Assembly (NCBI RefSeq): GCF_020866845.1
Contig: NZ_CP086594.1
Span: 124,001-188,000 of the forward strand
Direction of reading: 5' to 3'
Length of the DNA stretch: 64,000 bases
Origin: Sphingomonas radiodurans
Lineage (GTDB): Bacteria > Pseudomonadota > Alphaproteobacteria > Sphingomonadales > Sphingomonadaceae
In this document: piece by piece, positions 43,526-52,723 of the stretch
How positions within the stretch are numbered: the stretch's first letter is position 1
Layout of the letters: the number at the start of each line of letters is the position of its first letter
Made by a program: the position numbers and the translations under genes
The notes under the pieces: model-generated
What the model was told of the DNA's origin: nothing
Seen by the model: only the letters and a program-made list of their open reading frames with translations
Database searches by the model: none

Positions 43526-44614
43526 TCATGCAGCAACCGCTTTTTCGCCATCGAGCGCGGAGCGATCCAATGGGATCACGCAATCGCGTGCGATGCCATC
43601 AATTGTCTCCGGCGCGCCGAGCCAAGTTGTCCAGCCGAGCATCGCCGGTGCCGCATCGTCGTTAAGCCGCAGCGGCGGGATTGCTTCTTCTGCAACAAGC
43701 AGCCGGATCGAGGGTTGCTGTTCCAGCCCGATCGCCAGCACGCACAGCTGGCTAATCAGCCGTCGTGCATTGGAATCTCGGCAAAATCGCCGAAGCTCGG
43801 CGTAGCTGAGCGGCCCGATGTCGATCAGGAAATGATGCTGCACGTCAAGCACCGCCGATCCGATCATCGCCGCCTCGCCCGCGCCGTCGTCCGCGCCCGC
43901 CAGCGTGCCGAGCTGCGTGAACTTCGCGCCGATGCCGCCGATCCGCGTCTGCTCGCTCGCGGGTACCGGCATCCACACCGGCACCGCCTCGACAATCTCC
44001 AGCGGCAGCCCGGTCAGCGTGCGCAACACCGTCGCGACGCTAACCGCGCTGCGCCGCGCGTCGCTGAGATGCGCCGTCAGCGTGACGAGCGCGCCATCGG
44101 TAATGTCGAGCCGGTCCTTCAGCCCGTCAACGCCAATCCCCGCCACCGCGAGGAGCAAGTCACGGATCGGGTCTCGGCCGCCCTCCCCGGCCCGCTCCGC
44201 CAACAGCGGCCAGCTGTATTTTTGCGCAATGCGATAGAAGAACGACAGCGCGCGGTGGTCGAACAGGTTGAAGAAGCCCGCGAGCCCCGGGTCGCGCGCG
44301 CGCCGCCGTTGCAGCTGCAATTCGCTGTACGGCGGCGGAAGCGCCGGGCTGGCACCCGCAAGCCCCAGCAAATTCGCGACGATGCGGATCTGGCTGCCGT
44401 CCGCCGTCACGTCGGCAAGATCGTTGGCGACCAGCGCCATTCGGTCGGACGCGACGAAGCGGATCGCCTCCTCCCCCGGCGGCGTATCGCGACCGACCTC
44501 CCGATCGCGCCGCCCATCACGACCGCGTTTCGTCGCGCCCATCTCCGCGGCGCGCGCGGCCTGCGTAAAGGTCGCCTCCGCCAGCACGCGGGCAAGCGCG
44601 GCAAGATCGGTCAT
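43526..44614 (-). CDS. tssG: T6SS baseplate protein TssG
   Basis: 362 residues from ATG 44614, the family length. The N-terminus has IRFVASDRMALVANDLADV, followed by the conserved GLAGASPALPPPYSELQLQR and FFNLFDHRALSFFYRIAQKYSW. The C-terminal part has FLIDIGPLSYAELRRF. With TssF and TssE it forms the baseplate wedge. ATG overlaps the tssF stop (ATGA); the frame further upstream is the tssF shadow. Confidence 0.95.
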   Translation of the reverse strand: MTDLAALARVLAEATFTQAARAAEMGATKRGRDGRRDREVGRDTPPGEEAIRFVASDRMALVANDLADVTADGSQIRIVANLLGLAGASPALPPPYSELQLQRRRARDPGLAGFFNLFDHRALSFFYRIAQKYSWPLLAERAGEGGRDPIRDLLLAVAGIGVDGLKDRLDITDGALVTLTAHLSDARRSAVSVATVLRTLTGLPLEIVEAVPVWMPVPASEQTRIGGIGAKFTQLGTLAGADDGAGEAAMIGSAVLDVQHHFLIDIGPLSYAELRRFCRDSNARRLISQLCVLAIGLEQQPSIRLLVAEEAIPPLRLNDDAAPAMLGWTTWLGAPETIDGIARDCVIPLDRSALDGEKAVAA

Positions 44615-46425
44615 ATCAGCGGTCGATCCCCGATCCGCGGCGGCCAGGTCTTCCACGTCCCGCTCTCGCGCTGCAGCCGTGCATTGACGCGCACGAAGCT
44701 GTTGAGCGCACAAGTGCCTGCCAGGAACCGCTCGATCACCGCGCACAGCATGTACGCGCCCGAGCCCGACAGCCGCTCGTCATCCATTTCCAGCGTAACG
44801 TCGATTCCCGCGCACATCGCGCTGTGGCCCTTCAGCCGCAGCCGCGCGACGCCGGGCGCCGCATGCACCTCGATCAGCCGCTCGCGCAAATGCCCGCTCT
44901 CCGGCGTATCACCCACGTCGTACAGCGCCAGCACCTCACGCAACGTGCGCGCGCCCGCCGCACCGCCGACGAGACTGAGGTAATTGAGCGACAATTGCCC
45001 GATCAGCTTCCACCCAGCGGCCCGCCGGCGCGAGGGTCGCCGGGTCGGCGTCGGCTTGGTCAGCGCGGTCACTGCCTTCAGCCCGTTCACCGTGCCAGAC
45101 ACCGTCAGATACGGCCGCCCGCCACCGAACGGCAGCCGCGCGGGCAATTCGCGATTGGTGGCGAGAATTCGGGTGTTCACCACCACATTCTCCTCGCGCA
45201 GCAATTCGCCTTCGAGATCGGCGATGGTGATAAACACGTCATCGCCGCCACCCGGCGAAAAGCTCGATCGGCGCGCCGGCGCATGGAACTGCCGCCCGAG
45301 TCGCGGCGATCCGCGGTCGATCGAATACAGCGACGGTGCCTCGATCCGCTCGCCACTCGCCTTCTGCAGCACAACTTGCTCGATCGACTGAACCTCGATC
45401 GCATCCTCGCGCTGCGCGTTCGGGATCACGCGATATTCGATCGCCGAATGATCGAGCTGGATCGGTTCGGCATCGAGCTCGAACAGGTTGATCGCCGGGC
45501 TTGCGAACAGCTCGAAATCCTCCGGCCGCACGACGCGCTCGAGCTCCGGCGACAAGCGATCGAAATACAGGAACAGTTCGAGCGTGTTCCCCGCCAAGTC
45601 GAGCGTCCGCGCGTCGAGCCCCGATACCTCGAAGCACAGATGCTTCTGCGGATAGGCAAAATGTTCCTGCAGCAAGGCGTAGCTGCGCCGCGCCGTCTCG
45701 GTTTGCGGCAACAGCAGGTCGCGATCATCGATCCCCACCAGGCGCAGCGAGTCGCGCGGCAGCAGCACCGCGCGCGGATCGTTCGGGGCAGCCGCGATGC
45801 CGATGCCGAGCAGGTTCGCGCCGAGCTGTTCGAGCAGGATCTCGGCACGCCGCGCATCGGCGCGGATGAACAGCCGCAGCCGATCGAGACCAAGCACGTT
45901 CATCGCGATGTCGGGCTTGGTTGTCGTCAGCGTCAGCCGCAGCAGACCGCGCGCATTCGCCATGCCGAACGGCGGCGCATCGAACGGCGGCCCACCCATC
46001 GTCGCGCCCGTCAGCGCGATCGGCAGCAGCGTCACGTCACGCGACAGGCGGTAGCGGCAGCTTTCGCCGTCGATCTCCTCGGTCCCGATCATCGTCCCCG
46101 CCGGCACGACGCTCGGTTTGTCGAGATCGGGCGACGGCTCCAGCCGCACCATCATCATCGACGGCAGCGGCTGGACGAGGTGCGGATACAGCGTCAGCAG
46201 CAACGCATCGGAAAGTTCGGGATATTCGTCGTCGAGCTTGTGCCGCAGCCGCGCGTTTAGGAACGCGACCGCCTCGATCAGGCGCCCGACATGCGGATCT
46301 TCCATCGACTCGCGCGTCAGCCGCAGCCGCGAGGCGATTTTGGGATGCGCCTCCGCAAAGGCGCCTGCGTTGTTGCCGAGGAACGCCAGCTCGCGCTGAT
46401 AATATTCGATCAGATCGTCGATCAT
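44611..46425 (-). CDS. tssF: T6SS baseplate protein TssF
   Basis: 604 residues. It starts with the family signature LIEYYQRELAFLGNNAGAFAEAHPKIASRL followed by DPHVGRLIEAVAFLNARLRHKLDDEYPELSDALL and YPHLVQPLPSMMMV. A late motif is FLYFDRLSPELERVV. It is the main wedge subunit contacting TssG and TssK. The start overlaps the tssE stop by 4 bases and the end overlaps the tssG start by 4 bases. Confidence 0.96.
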   Translation of the reverse strand: MIDDLIEYYQRELAFLGNNAGAFAEAHPKIASRLRLTRESMEDPHVGRLIEAVAFLNARLRHKLDDEYPELSDALLLTLYPHLVQPLPSMMMVRLEPSPDLDKPSVVPAGTMIGTEEIDGESCRYRLSRDVTLLPIALTGATMGGPPFDAPPFGMANARGLLRLTLTTTKPDIAMNVLGLDRLRLFIRADARRAEILLEQLGANLLGIGIAAAPNDPRAVLLPRDSLRLVGIDDRDLLLPQTETARRSYALLQEHFAYPQKHLCFEVSGLDARTLDLAGNTLELFLYFDRLSPELERVVRPEDFELFASPAINLFELDAEPIQLDHSAIEYRVIPNAQREDAIEVQSIEQVVLQKASGERIEAPSLYSIDRGSPRLGRQFHAPARRSSFSPGGGDDVFITIADLEGELLREENVVVNTRILATNRELPARLPFGGGRPYLTVSGTVNGLKAVTALTKPTPTRRPSRRRAAGWKLIGQLSLNYLSLVGGAAGARTLREVLALYDVGDTPESGHLRERLIEVHAAPGVARLRLKGHSAMCAGIDVTLEMDDERLSGSGAYMLCAVIERFLAGTCALNSFVRVNARLQRESGTWKTWPPRIGDRPLI

Positions 46426-46895
46426 GATCCGGTCAGCTCGACCGCGATCGCCCGGTCGGTCGGCCGAACGTTCGCATCGTACACCACGACATCTCGGTTG
46501 CGCGAAAGCTTCAACGTGGCGGTGATGCGGAAGCGGATCCCGCGCGAGGTCGGCGCACTGTCCGCTTCGACATCGACATCGCTCAGCCGCGTCTCATGCT
46601 CGCGAATACATTGCGCGACCATCCGCCGTGCGCGCTCGCGCGTCGCGGACGTGGAAAAGTCGTCGGTGCTCATATCCCGTATGCCATAGCCGATCACCGT
46701 GCGGCCGAGTGCTTCGCTTGCATCGATCATCGCCAGCAACGGCCGCTTGGAATTGAGCAGCGCCTCCAGGTCGCGGCGCAGGCTGTACTTGTAGCGCGCG
46801 AGCGCCGCTTCCTCGCTCTCAGCCGGCTCGACCGCGCGGTCCGGCTCGTCGTCGATCAGGCGATCGATCAGCGAATGGGTGAAGGTGCGCGCCAT
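46422..46895 (-). CDS. tssE: T6SS baseplate protein TssE (gp25-like)
   Basis: 157 residues. GPW/gp25 fold with SLIDRLIDDEPD at the start, LRRDLEALLNSKRPLL and the gp25-type pair VIGYGIRDMS and IREHETRLSDVDVEAD. It initiates sheath polymerisation on the baseplate. ATG 46895 overlaps the last base of the upstream tssC2 stop (TGATG), and its own stop overlaps tssF (ATGA). Confidence 0.93.
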   Translation of the reverse strand: MARTFTHSLIDRLIDDEPDRAVEPAESEEAALARYKYSLRRDLEALLNSKRPLLAMIDASEALGRTVIGYGIRDMSTDDFSTSATRERARRMVAQCIREHETRLSDVDVEADSAPTSRGIRFRITATLKLSRNRDVVVYDANVRPTDRAIAVELTGS

Positions 46896-48361
46896 CAGCG
46901 TGCGCTCTCGCTGCCCACGACGGTCGTCAGGCGGAATTCCGACGCGATCTGATCGAGCTGATAATGCGGCCGGATCGCGATCTCGCAGCCATAGGAGCCG
47001 GGCTTGCCGACGATATCGCTCACCGCCACGCGCGCCTCGCGCAGCGGATAGCGCAGCCGCTGCTCGGGCGAGGCATCGTCGTTCCCGGTGACATATTTGT
47101 TGAGCCAGTCCTGCAACAGCCGCTCGCATTCGTAGGCGTCGGTATATTTGCCCACCCAGTCGCGCGCGATCACCTTCACGTAATGCGCGAAGCGACCGAC
47201 GCAAAAGATATAGTTGAGCATCGCGCTCATCTTGGCGTTCATCCGCGCCGCCTCGCCATCGTAATCGGGCGGACGGTGCAGGCTCGGCAGATTGAGGAAT
47301 GCGGACATGCCCGTCAGGTGCATTTGCCGCAGCACGATGAACCCGGCCTCGTTGAGCGTTACTTCCTGTTCCTCGGCGATCGCATTCTCCACCCCGAAGC
47401 GCGAGACGACGCCTTCGCGATCGCTCGGCAGCAGCTGCCGCACCGGCCCATCGACGGTGCCCCCCTCGCCCGGCGGCAGCAGGCCACGGATCGCCGCCGG
47501 CCAGCGGTAGCGCGCCATCGCCCGCGACGCGACATGCGCCAGCGCGAACCCGCCCGACATCCACAGCAGGTCGCTCGACGACGCGACCCGCTCGTCATAA
47601 ACGAAGCCGAGCCGCGGATGATCACGCCCGCGATGCAGTCGGCGCCCGAGCAGGCGCGGCATCACCACCCCCAGGAACCGGCTGTCTGGCTTCGCGCGCA
47701 GCCGGTTCCAGCGCTGAAACGTCGGATCGGCGAAGCTGCCGACGAGATCCTGCCGCAAGTCGATTTCGTCGAACCCGTCGAGCGACAGCACCGTCGGATC
47801 GACCCCGACGATGATCGGGCAAAAGGCCGATGCGGCAACTTCCGCCAGCCCTTCCAGCACCGCCACGTCATCCGTCTTGCGCCCGCCGCCCAGCCGATGC
47901 GACACCGCTTGGTCGATCAGCACCATGCCGAACGGCTCGCCACCGGGCATGCCGAATTCCTGCGTGTAAATCAGGTCGAACATCTGGCTCTGGTCGAAAT
48001 CGAGCGCACGCTCCAGATCACGCGCGATCTCCCCCCAGCGCACGTCGAGCATGCGGATCTTGACCTGCGGGTCCTCGATCCCCTGCACCAGCCACGCGAG
48101 GCCACGCCACAGCGCTTCCATGCGCTGGAATTCAGGATGGTGGAGGATCGCGTCGAGCTGCTCGCGCAAGCGGCGGTCGATCGACGCGACGATCATCTGC
48201 GCGCGAGCGCGGAGTTCCTCCGGGTCGGCGCCCGGCCGTTGCGCGGATAGAGTTTCAAGCGGCGGCGCCGCCGACAAAATGGCGAGCGGAGGCGGCAACT
48301 CTCCGGCGAGCGGCGCCACGTCCGCCGCATCGCCGTCTTCGAGAGCCACCGCCTCCACCAA
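46895..48361 (-). CDS. Second T6SS sheath large-subunit homologue (TssC2/ImpD-like)
   Basis: 488 residues, a clear paralogue of the preceding tssC with lower conservation. It has the VipB-type sequence RRLREQLDAILHHPEFQRMEALWRGLAWLV, EFGMPGGEPFGMVLIDQAVSH and NYIFCVGRFAHYVKVIARDWVGKY, and ends PLREARVAVSDIVGKPGSYGCEIAIRPHYQLDQI. Its start codon is TTG 48361 or GTG 48358, 16 bases after tssC. Agrobacterium has the same two-gene arrangement (tssC41/tssC40); which one forms the main sheath here cannot be judged from sequence. Confidence 0.92.
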   Translation of the reverse strand: MVEAVALEDGDAADVAPLAGELPPPLAILSAAPPLETLSAQRPGADPEELRARAQMIVASIDRRLREQLDAILHHPEFQRMEALWRGLAWLVQGIEDPQVKIRMLDVRWGEIARDLERALDFDQSQMFDLIYTQEFGMPGGEPFGMVLIDQAVSHRLGGGRKTDDVAVLEGLAEVAASAFCPIIVGVDPTVLSLDGFDEIDLRQDLVGSFADPTFQRWNRLRAKPDSRFLGVVMPRLLGRRLHRGRDHPRLGFVYDERVASSSDLLWMSGGFALAHVASRAMARYRWPAAIRGLLPPGEGGTVDGPVRQLLPSDREGVVSRFGVENAIAEEQEVTLNEAGFIVLRQMHLTGMSAFLNLPSLHRPPDYDGEAARMNAKMSAMLNYIFCVGRFAHYVKVIARDWVGKYTDAYECERLLQDWLNKYVTGNDDASPEQRLRYPLREARVAVSDIVGKPGSYGCEIAIRPHYQLDQIASEFRLTTVVGSESAR

Positions 48362-48377
48362 TGCCGCCCGCGGGGCC

Positions 48378-49874
48378 TCAGCCCTGCTTCGGGATCCGGG
48401 CCACCAGCCGCATCGAGGTCGTCAGTTCCTCGAACTGGAGCCACGGCCGCAGATGCGCGACCGCGGTGTACGAGCCCGGCGCGCCTTCAACTTCACGCAC
48501 TTCGACACGCGCCTCACGCAGCGGATATTTCGCGCGCGCTTCCTGCCCGGCACCCTCGGTCGCATCGACGTAATTGCCGATCCAACGGTTGAGCCAGGTC
48601 TCGCAGTCCTTGGCTTCCATGAACGAGCCGATCTTGTCGCGCGCCATCACCTTCAGATAATGCGCGAACCGGCTGGTCGCCATCATGTACGGCAGGCGCG
48701 CCGAGATCGCCGCATTCGCCGTCGCTTCAGGACGGTCATACTTCTTGGGCTTCTGCGTCGACTGCGCCCCGAAGAACACCGAGTAATCGGTATTCTTGTA
48801 ATGGCACAACGGCAGGAAGCCGAGGTCGGACAGTTCCTTCTCGCGCCGGTCGGTGATGCCGATCTCGGTGGGGCACTTGGCGTCGAGATCGCCGTCATCC
48901 GACTGGAAGACATGCGTCGGAAGGTTGGAAACCTTGCCCCCGCCCTCGGCGCCGCGGATCGCGGTGCACCAGCCGTACTGGGCGAACGCATCGGTCATCC
49001 GCGCGGCCAGCGCATAGGATGCATTCATCCAGCAATAATCGTCGTGGTTCATCGACTTTGGCGCGCCCGTCTCGTCGAACGGCGCCTCTTCATAAGCGAA
49101 TGCTTCGACCGGCTTGGTATCCGCGCCATACGGCAGGCGCGCGAGCACCTTTGGCATGGTCAGCGTCACGAAGCGCGAATCCTCGGTCTGCCGGTACGAG
49201 TTCCACTTCATATAGTCGGCGGTCTCGAACAGCTGCTTCATGTCCATGGGATTGGACAGTTCGTTGAAGCTGTCCATCCCGAACAGCTTCGAATCCGCCG
49301 CTGCCACGAATGGCGTGAAGCCCGCCGCCGCGACGCTCGAGATGTTGGTCAGCAGCTCGACGTCGTCGGGATGCTTCGAGAAATAATAATCGCCGATCAG
49401 CGCGCCGAACGGCATGCCGCCCGCGGTGCCGAACTGCTCTTCGTAGACCTTCTTGTAGAACGTGCTCTGGTCGAAGTCGGTCGCCTTCGAAAGGTCGCTG
49501 GCGAGCTCCTTCTTGCTGACGTTCAACACCTGGACCTTCAGGCTCTGGCCGATCTCGCTGTTCTTGACGAGATAGTTCAGCCCGCGCCACGAACCTTCCA
49601 TCTGCTTGAACTTGTCGGCATGCATGATCGCCGCGAGCTGCTCGGAAATCTGCGCGTCGATCTTCGCGATCGCCGCGCGCAGCGTCACAGTCATGTTCTT
49701 GTTGAACTGGACGGTGCCGGTCATCGCTTCCTGCGCCAACGTGCGCATCAGCTCCTCGACCCGCGCTGGCTCGGTTTGCTTGGTAACGCTGATCGCTTCG
49801 TCGAGCAGGCTTACCGGTGCATCGACGGTGGTCGTCTGGGCGCCACCTGCGCCCTGGGTTTCGACGTCGGCCAT
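48378..49874 (-). CDS. tssC: T6SS sheath large subunit TssC (VipB)
   Basis: 498 residues, standard length. Signature segments: SEQLAAIMHADKFKQMEGSWRGLNYLVKNSEIGQSLKVQVLNVSKKEL; VYEEQFGTAGGMPFGALIGDYYF; FAHYLKVMARDKIGSFMEAKDCETWLNRWI; KYPLREARVEVREVEGAPGSYTAVAHLRPW. It pairs with TssB into the contractile sheath. 4 bases after tssB. Confidence 0.97.
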   Translation of the reverse strand: MADVETQGAGGAQTTTVDAPVSLLDEAISVTKQTEPARVEELMRTLAQEAMTGTVQFNKNMTVTLRAAIAKIDAQISEQLAAIMHADKFKQMEGSWRGLNYLVKNSEIGQSLKVQVLNVSKKELASDLSKATDFDQSTFYKKVYEEQFGTAGGMPFGALIGDYYFSKHPDDVELLTNISSVAAAGFTPFVAAADSKLFGMDSFNELSNPMDMKQLFETADYMKWNSYRQTEDSRFVTLTMPKVLARLPYGADTKPVEAFAYEEAPFDETGAPKSMNHDDYCWMNASYALAARMTDAFAQYGWCTAIRGAEGGGKVSNLPTHVFQSDDGDLDAKCPTEIGITDRREKELSDLGFLPLCHYKNTDYSVFFGAQSTQKPKKYDRPEATANAAISARLPYMMATSRFAHYLKVMARDKIGSFMEAKDCETWLNRWIGNYVDATEGAGQEARAKYPLREARVEVREVEGAPGSYTAVAHLRPWLQFEELTTSMRLVARIPKQG

Positions 49875-49878
49875 GGTG

Positions 49879-50391
49879 CTACTCCGCCTTGCTGCTGTCG
49901 GTGCCGAGCTGCTTGCGCAGCTCGCCGAGCTTGGTCTCGTCGCCGAGGATCTGTTCGAGCAAGCTCTCGAGCTTCTCGGAGCCGTCCGCCTTCGCCATCA
50001 GGTCGCGCAGCTGGTTGCGCGTTTCCATCAGCTTGCGCAGCGGCTCGACCTGCTCGACGATCTTCTCGGGTTCGAAATCGTCCATCGAGCGGAACTTGAG
50101 GTTGACCTCAAACTCCTTGCCGTTCTTCTCGAGCGTATTCTCGACCTTCAGCTTCACCGCGGGTTCGATCCGGCCCATCACCTGGTCGAACTTGTCCTTC
50201 TTCAGGTCGATGAACTTGCGCTCCTTCAGGCTCTTCTTCGGGATCGCCGAGTCACCCGAGAAGTCGCCCATAACGCCAACGACGAAGGGCAGCTCCTTGA
50301 TTTCCTGCGCGCCTTCGGTTTCGACATCATAGGTGATGTGGACGCGCGGCTTGCGCACGCGCTTGAGTTTGTCATGTACCGAGTCTGCCAT
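49879..50391 (-). CDS. tssB: T6SS sheath small subunit TssB (VipA)
   Basis: 170 residues. It has [34 protein letters not shown], the family hallmark, followed by [34 protein letters not shown] and [36 protein letters not shown]-terminal helix interacts with TssC. 64 bases downstream of tssA; its ATG has a clear upstream purine tract. Confidence 0.97.
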   Translation of the reverse strand: MADSVHDKLKRVRKPRVHITYDVETEGAQEIKELPFVVGVMGDFSGDSAIPKKSLKERKFIDLKKDKFDQVMGRIEPAVKLKVENTLEKNGKEFEVNLKFRSMDDFEPEKIVEQVEPLRKLMETRNQLRDLMAKADGSEKLESLLEQILGDETKLGELRKQLGTDSSKAE

Positions 50392-50455
50392 TTCTATCTC
50401 CCCTCGCGCTCCTGCGCATCGTCACGCCACGTTGCTTCTCCGGATCGCGCCCCCG

Positions 50456-51655
50456 CTATTCCCACGATGCCGCCGGCGCTTCCGGTGGCTTGATGCCCGA
50501 GCGCCAGTAGAAATCGTTGCGTGCCGACTCATCCGGAATGAGTTCAGCCATGTAGTCATGAAGGCTCATTCGCGCGCGTCGGTCAACCTCGCGCAGCGTC
50601 ATGCCAAGCGGGGACAGTGGCTCGAATGCCGTGAAGTAATCCGCTGCGAGCGACACGGCCTTCAGCGCATCCTCGCGGCGTGTGATCCGTCCGCCGACGA
50701 AGCCCCCTGCAGCCGCCGTCGCGCCGCCCGCAGCGACCATCTCGCCGCCACCGCCCGCAGGTTCGACGCTGGTCTCGTCGACTGCTTGCGCGGCCGCCGG
50801 CAACAGCGCGATAAGCCCTTGCAACCATGCGCGGATCGCCGCGAGTTCGTCGGTAAGGCGTGAGGCCGCCGGCATCGCTGGCTTGGTCCGCTCGGTGATA
50901 TAATTGATTGCACGGCGCCAGTCGGCATGTGCCGCGGCGATTGCCGCTTCGGCCTTTTCGAGCGCCGCGCGCGATGTTCGCCGCACGATCTGCTCGATTT
51001 CCTTGTAGGTGGTTTCGGCTTCCTCGATTTTTGCCGCTTTCGAATCCGTCGCGGTCTGCGCCGCCGTCATCGCCGAATCAGCGCGGACCTTGTCGAGATG
51101 GCGCAACGCGTCGCCACCCACTTTCACCAGCGCTAGACGGCGTAGCGGCAGGATCAGCGCACCTTCGCGATCGTTGCCGCCGCCACTAAGTCCCGAAAGC
51201 GGCTGAAACCGCGTCTCGACGCCGTCCTCGTCCTCCGCCGGATACAGGCCCTGATCCCAATACGTCTCGATCACATCGGCGAGCAGCGCCATCGCCGCGG
51301 CGAGATCCTCCGGCCCGTCCTGCCGCACCGCCGCCTCGATCAGCACCGCCATCGGTTCGAGATCTTTCCCGAACCGCGTCAGGTAATCGCGCGCGTTCTC
51401 GCCAATATCGTCCCAGTCCCACCCGCCTTCGGGAATGGCAGGTTCGTCGCCCATCGACAGCGACTGTTCCATCTTGACCAAAGATTTGCGCTGCGACCGG
51501 ATCTCGCGAAGCAGATCGGCGGCCGCACCTTCGTCTTCGCGTCCGTCGACCCCGACGGACCCGTCGATCGGCGCCAGAACGGCCTCACGATCTTCTTCCT
51601 CGATCAGCACCCCACCCCCCAGTGAACGCAATTCGTCTGTCGTGCGCGGACGCAA
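50456..51655 (-). CDS. tssA: T6SS cap/baseplate protein TssA (ImpA)
   Basis: Up to 399 residues. The ImpA N-terminal domain at about 25-150 contains VLAPIDGSVGVDG, WDWDDIGENARDYLTRFGKDLEPMAVLIEAAVR and ALLADVIETYWDQGLYPAEDEDG. A coiled-coil middle region follows (KAAKIEEAETTYKEIEQIVRR). The C-terminal domain carries DALKAVSLAADYFTAFEPLSPLGMTLREVDRRARMSLHDYMAELIPDESA. It coordinates tail polymerisation. No ATG is available: TTG 51655 or GTG 51610 are the candidate starts, the latter giving the more usual short N-terminus. First gene of the long operon. Confidence 0.92.
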   Translation of the reverse strand: MRPRTTDELRSLGGGVLIEEEDREAVLAPIDGSVGVDGREDEGAAADLLREIRSQRKSLVKMEQSLSMGDEPAIPEGGWDWDDIGENARDYLTRFGKDLEPMAVLIEAAVRQDGPEDLAAAMALLADVIETYWDQGLYPAEDEDGVETRFQPLSGLSGGGNDREGALILPLRRLALVKVGGDALRHLDKVRADSAMTAAQTATDSKAAKIEEAETTYKEIEQIVRRTSRAALEKAEAAIAAAHADWRRAINYITERTKPAMPAASRLTDELAAIRAWLQGLIALLPAAAQAVDETSVEPAGGGGEMVAAGGATAAAGGFVGGRITRREDALKAVSLAADYFTAFEPLSPLGMTLREVDRRARMSLHDYMAELIPDESARNDFYWRSGIKPPEAPAASWE

Positions 51656-51703
51656 CCCCGCTTTCGAAGCGTTGCTTAGCGCTTTGTGCTTCGCGCCGCA
51701 CTT

Positions 51704-51740
51704 GTTTTATTATATTGTTTGTTGGTGCGTGAATGGTGCG
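51704..51740 (-). promoter_or_regulatory. Predicted promoter of the T6SS operon
   Basis: On the minus strand a perfect -10 box TATAAT lies at 51714-51709 inside the most AT-rich stretch of the region. At 17-base spacing the -35 position reads ACCATT, a poor match, suggesting dependence on an activator or alternative factor. Transcription would begin near 51702, about 47 bases before TTG 51655. The same gap serves the divergent PAAR gene. Confidence 0.45.
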
Positions 51741-51758
51741 CACGAAAAGGAAGCTTCC

Positions 51759-52052
51759 ATGGGCGCTCCCGCATCGCGGCTTACCGACATGCACGTGTGC
51801 CCGATGGTGACTGGCGTCGTGCCGCACGTCGGCGGCCCGGTGTCGGGGCCGTGCGCACCCACTGTACTGATCGGCGGTCTCCCTGCGGCCCGCATCGGAG
51901 ACATGTGCGTGTGTGTCGGTCCGCCCGACGTCATCTTGGTGGCTAGCATGACGGTGATCACGCTGGGGAGCGCGCAAGCCCGCATCGGAGACACGACGGC
52001 GCATGGCGGCAAACTGATCCTCGGAATGCCCACCGTTCTAGTGGGGGGCTGA
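51759..52052 (+). CDS. PAAR-domain T6SS spike-tip protein
   Basis: 97 residues, a stand-alone PAAR protein. Repeated Pro-Ala-Ala-Arg-like units: PASRLTDMHVCPM, LIGGLPAARIGDMCVC, ITLGSAQARIGDTTAHGG and LGMPTVLVGG. His and Cys residues (HVCPM, DMCVC, AHGG) suit the zinc site at the cone apex. AAGGAAG precedes ATG 51759. It sharpens VgrG and can carry cargo. It is divergent from tssA and convergent, with 7 bases between, with the predicted endonuclease gene. Confidence 0.95.
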   Translation: MGAPASRLTDMHVCPMVTGVVPHVGGPVSGPCAPTVLIGGLPAARIGDMCVCVGPPDVILVASMTVITLGSAQARIGDTTAHGGKLILGMPTVLVGG

Positions 52053-52059
52053 GGCCACT

Positions 52060-52692
52060 TCAGCTGTTCGGGAAGATCACCGCACGATATTGCCCCGTCA
52101 TCGGCAGAAGCAGATACTCCACTTCGTCCGGAACGTCGCCGTCATTGCCGCTTGCGTAGATCAGCCGCACGAACGCGCTTTCACCAGGATTGGCACTGAA
52201 GTGGCGCTCAATCGCCCGCCACAACTTGCCGTTGGCTGATCGCGATTGGTTCAGCCGGCGCGCTTGCGGAAAATAGTTCGGTCCGCCCTCGAAGCCGCCC
52301 TGCGCATGGCTGATCGCATGGCCCTTGTCTCGGTTGGTGCCAGCGCTGGGATAGCCGGCATGATAATTGTTGTCGCGCGAGTTCGCCGGCACCAGTCGAG
52401 ACGTCGCCCAGATCAGCACCGCGCGCTGTCTAACCATGTCGAACAGGAAGCTCACGCCGCGATCGGAAAAGGTATAGAGTTGAGCGCCCGATTGCCCGGC
52501 AGCGCGATAGGTGCTCCCGGCCTGATCGAGCAGCCGCTCAAGAAACAGCGCGGAGTCCTTGCTCGCGGCGAATTCAGCGATGATGCTCACATAGGCCGAG
52601 GCGCCGTTCTTCAGCTCTGGATTACAGCCGATCTCGCGATCGATGAGCGATTGGATTGACAACGATCCGCCAAAACTGGGCTTCGACGCCAT
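52060..52692 (-). CDS. Predicted His-Me-finger DNA/RNA non-specific endonuclease
   Basis: 210 residues, no signal peptide. The C-terminal half matches the Endonuclease_NS_2-type beta-beta-alpha-metal pattern: a basic RDKGH followed by AISHAQGGFEGGPNYFPQARRLNQ, then LWRAIERHF. That is the GHxxxHxxGG...NxxPQ...N...W..E succession, with catalytic His near 125 and metal-binding Asn near 136-145. The last 45 residues fit the following strand set (AFVRLIYAS; EVEYLLLPMTG). The N-terminal 90 residues are unassigned. Strong AAAGGAGAG before ATG 52692. It lies 31 bases downstream of the CHAT gene on the same strand and abuts the convergent PAAR gene. Likely an antibacterial effector; no immunity gene is recognised. 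Confidence 0.75.
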   Translation of the reverse strand: MASKPSFGGSLSIQSLIDREIGCNPELKNGASAYVSIIAEFAASKDSALFLERLLDQAGSTYRAAGQSGAQLYTFSDRGVSFLFDMVRQRAVLIWATSRLVPANSRDNNYHAGYPSAGTNRDKGHAISHAQGGFEGGPNYFPQARRLNQSRSANGKLWRAIERHFSANPGESAFVRLIYASGNDGDVPDEVEYLLLPMTGQYRAVIFPNS

Positions 52693-52723
52693 GAACCCTC
52701 TCCTTTGACCGCCGCTTCCTTGG

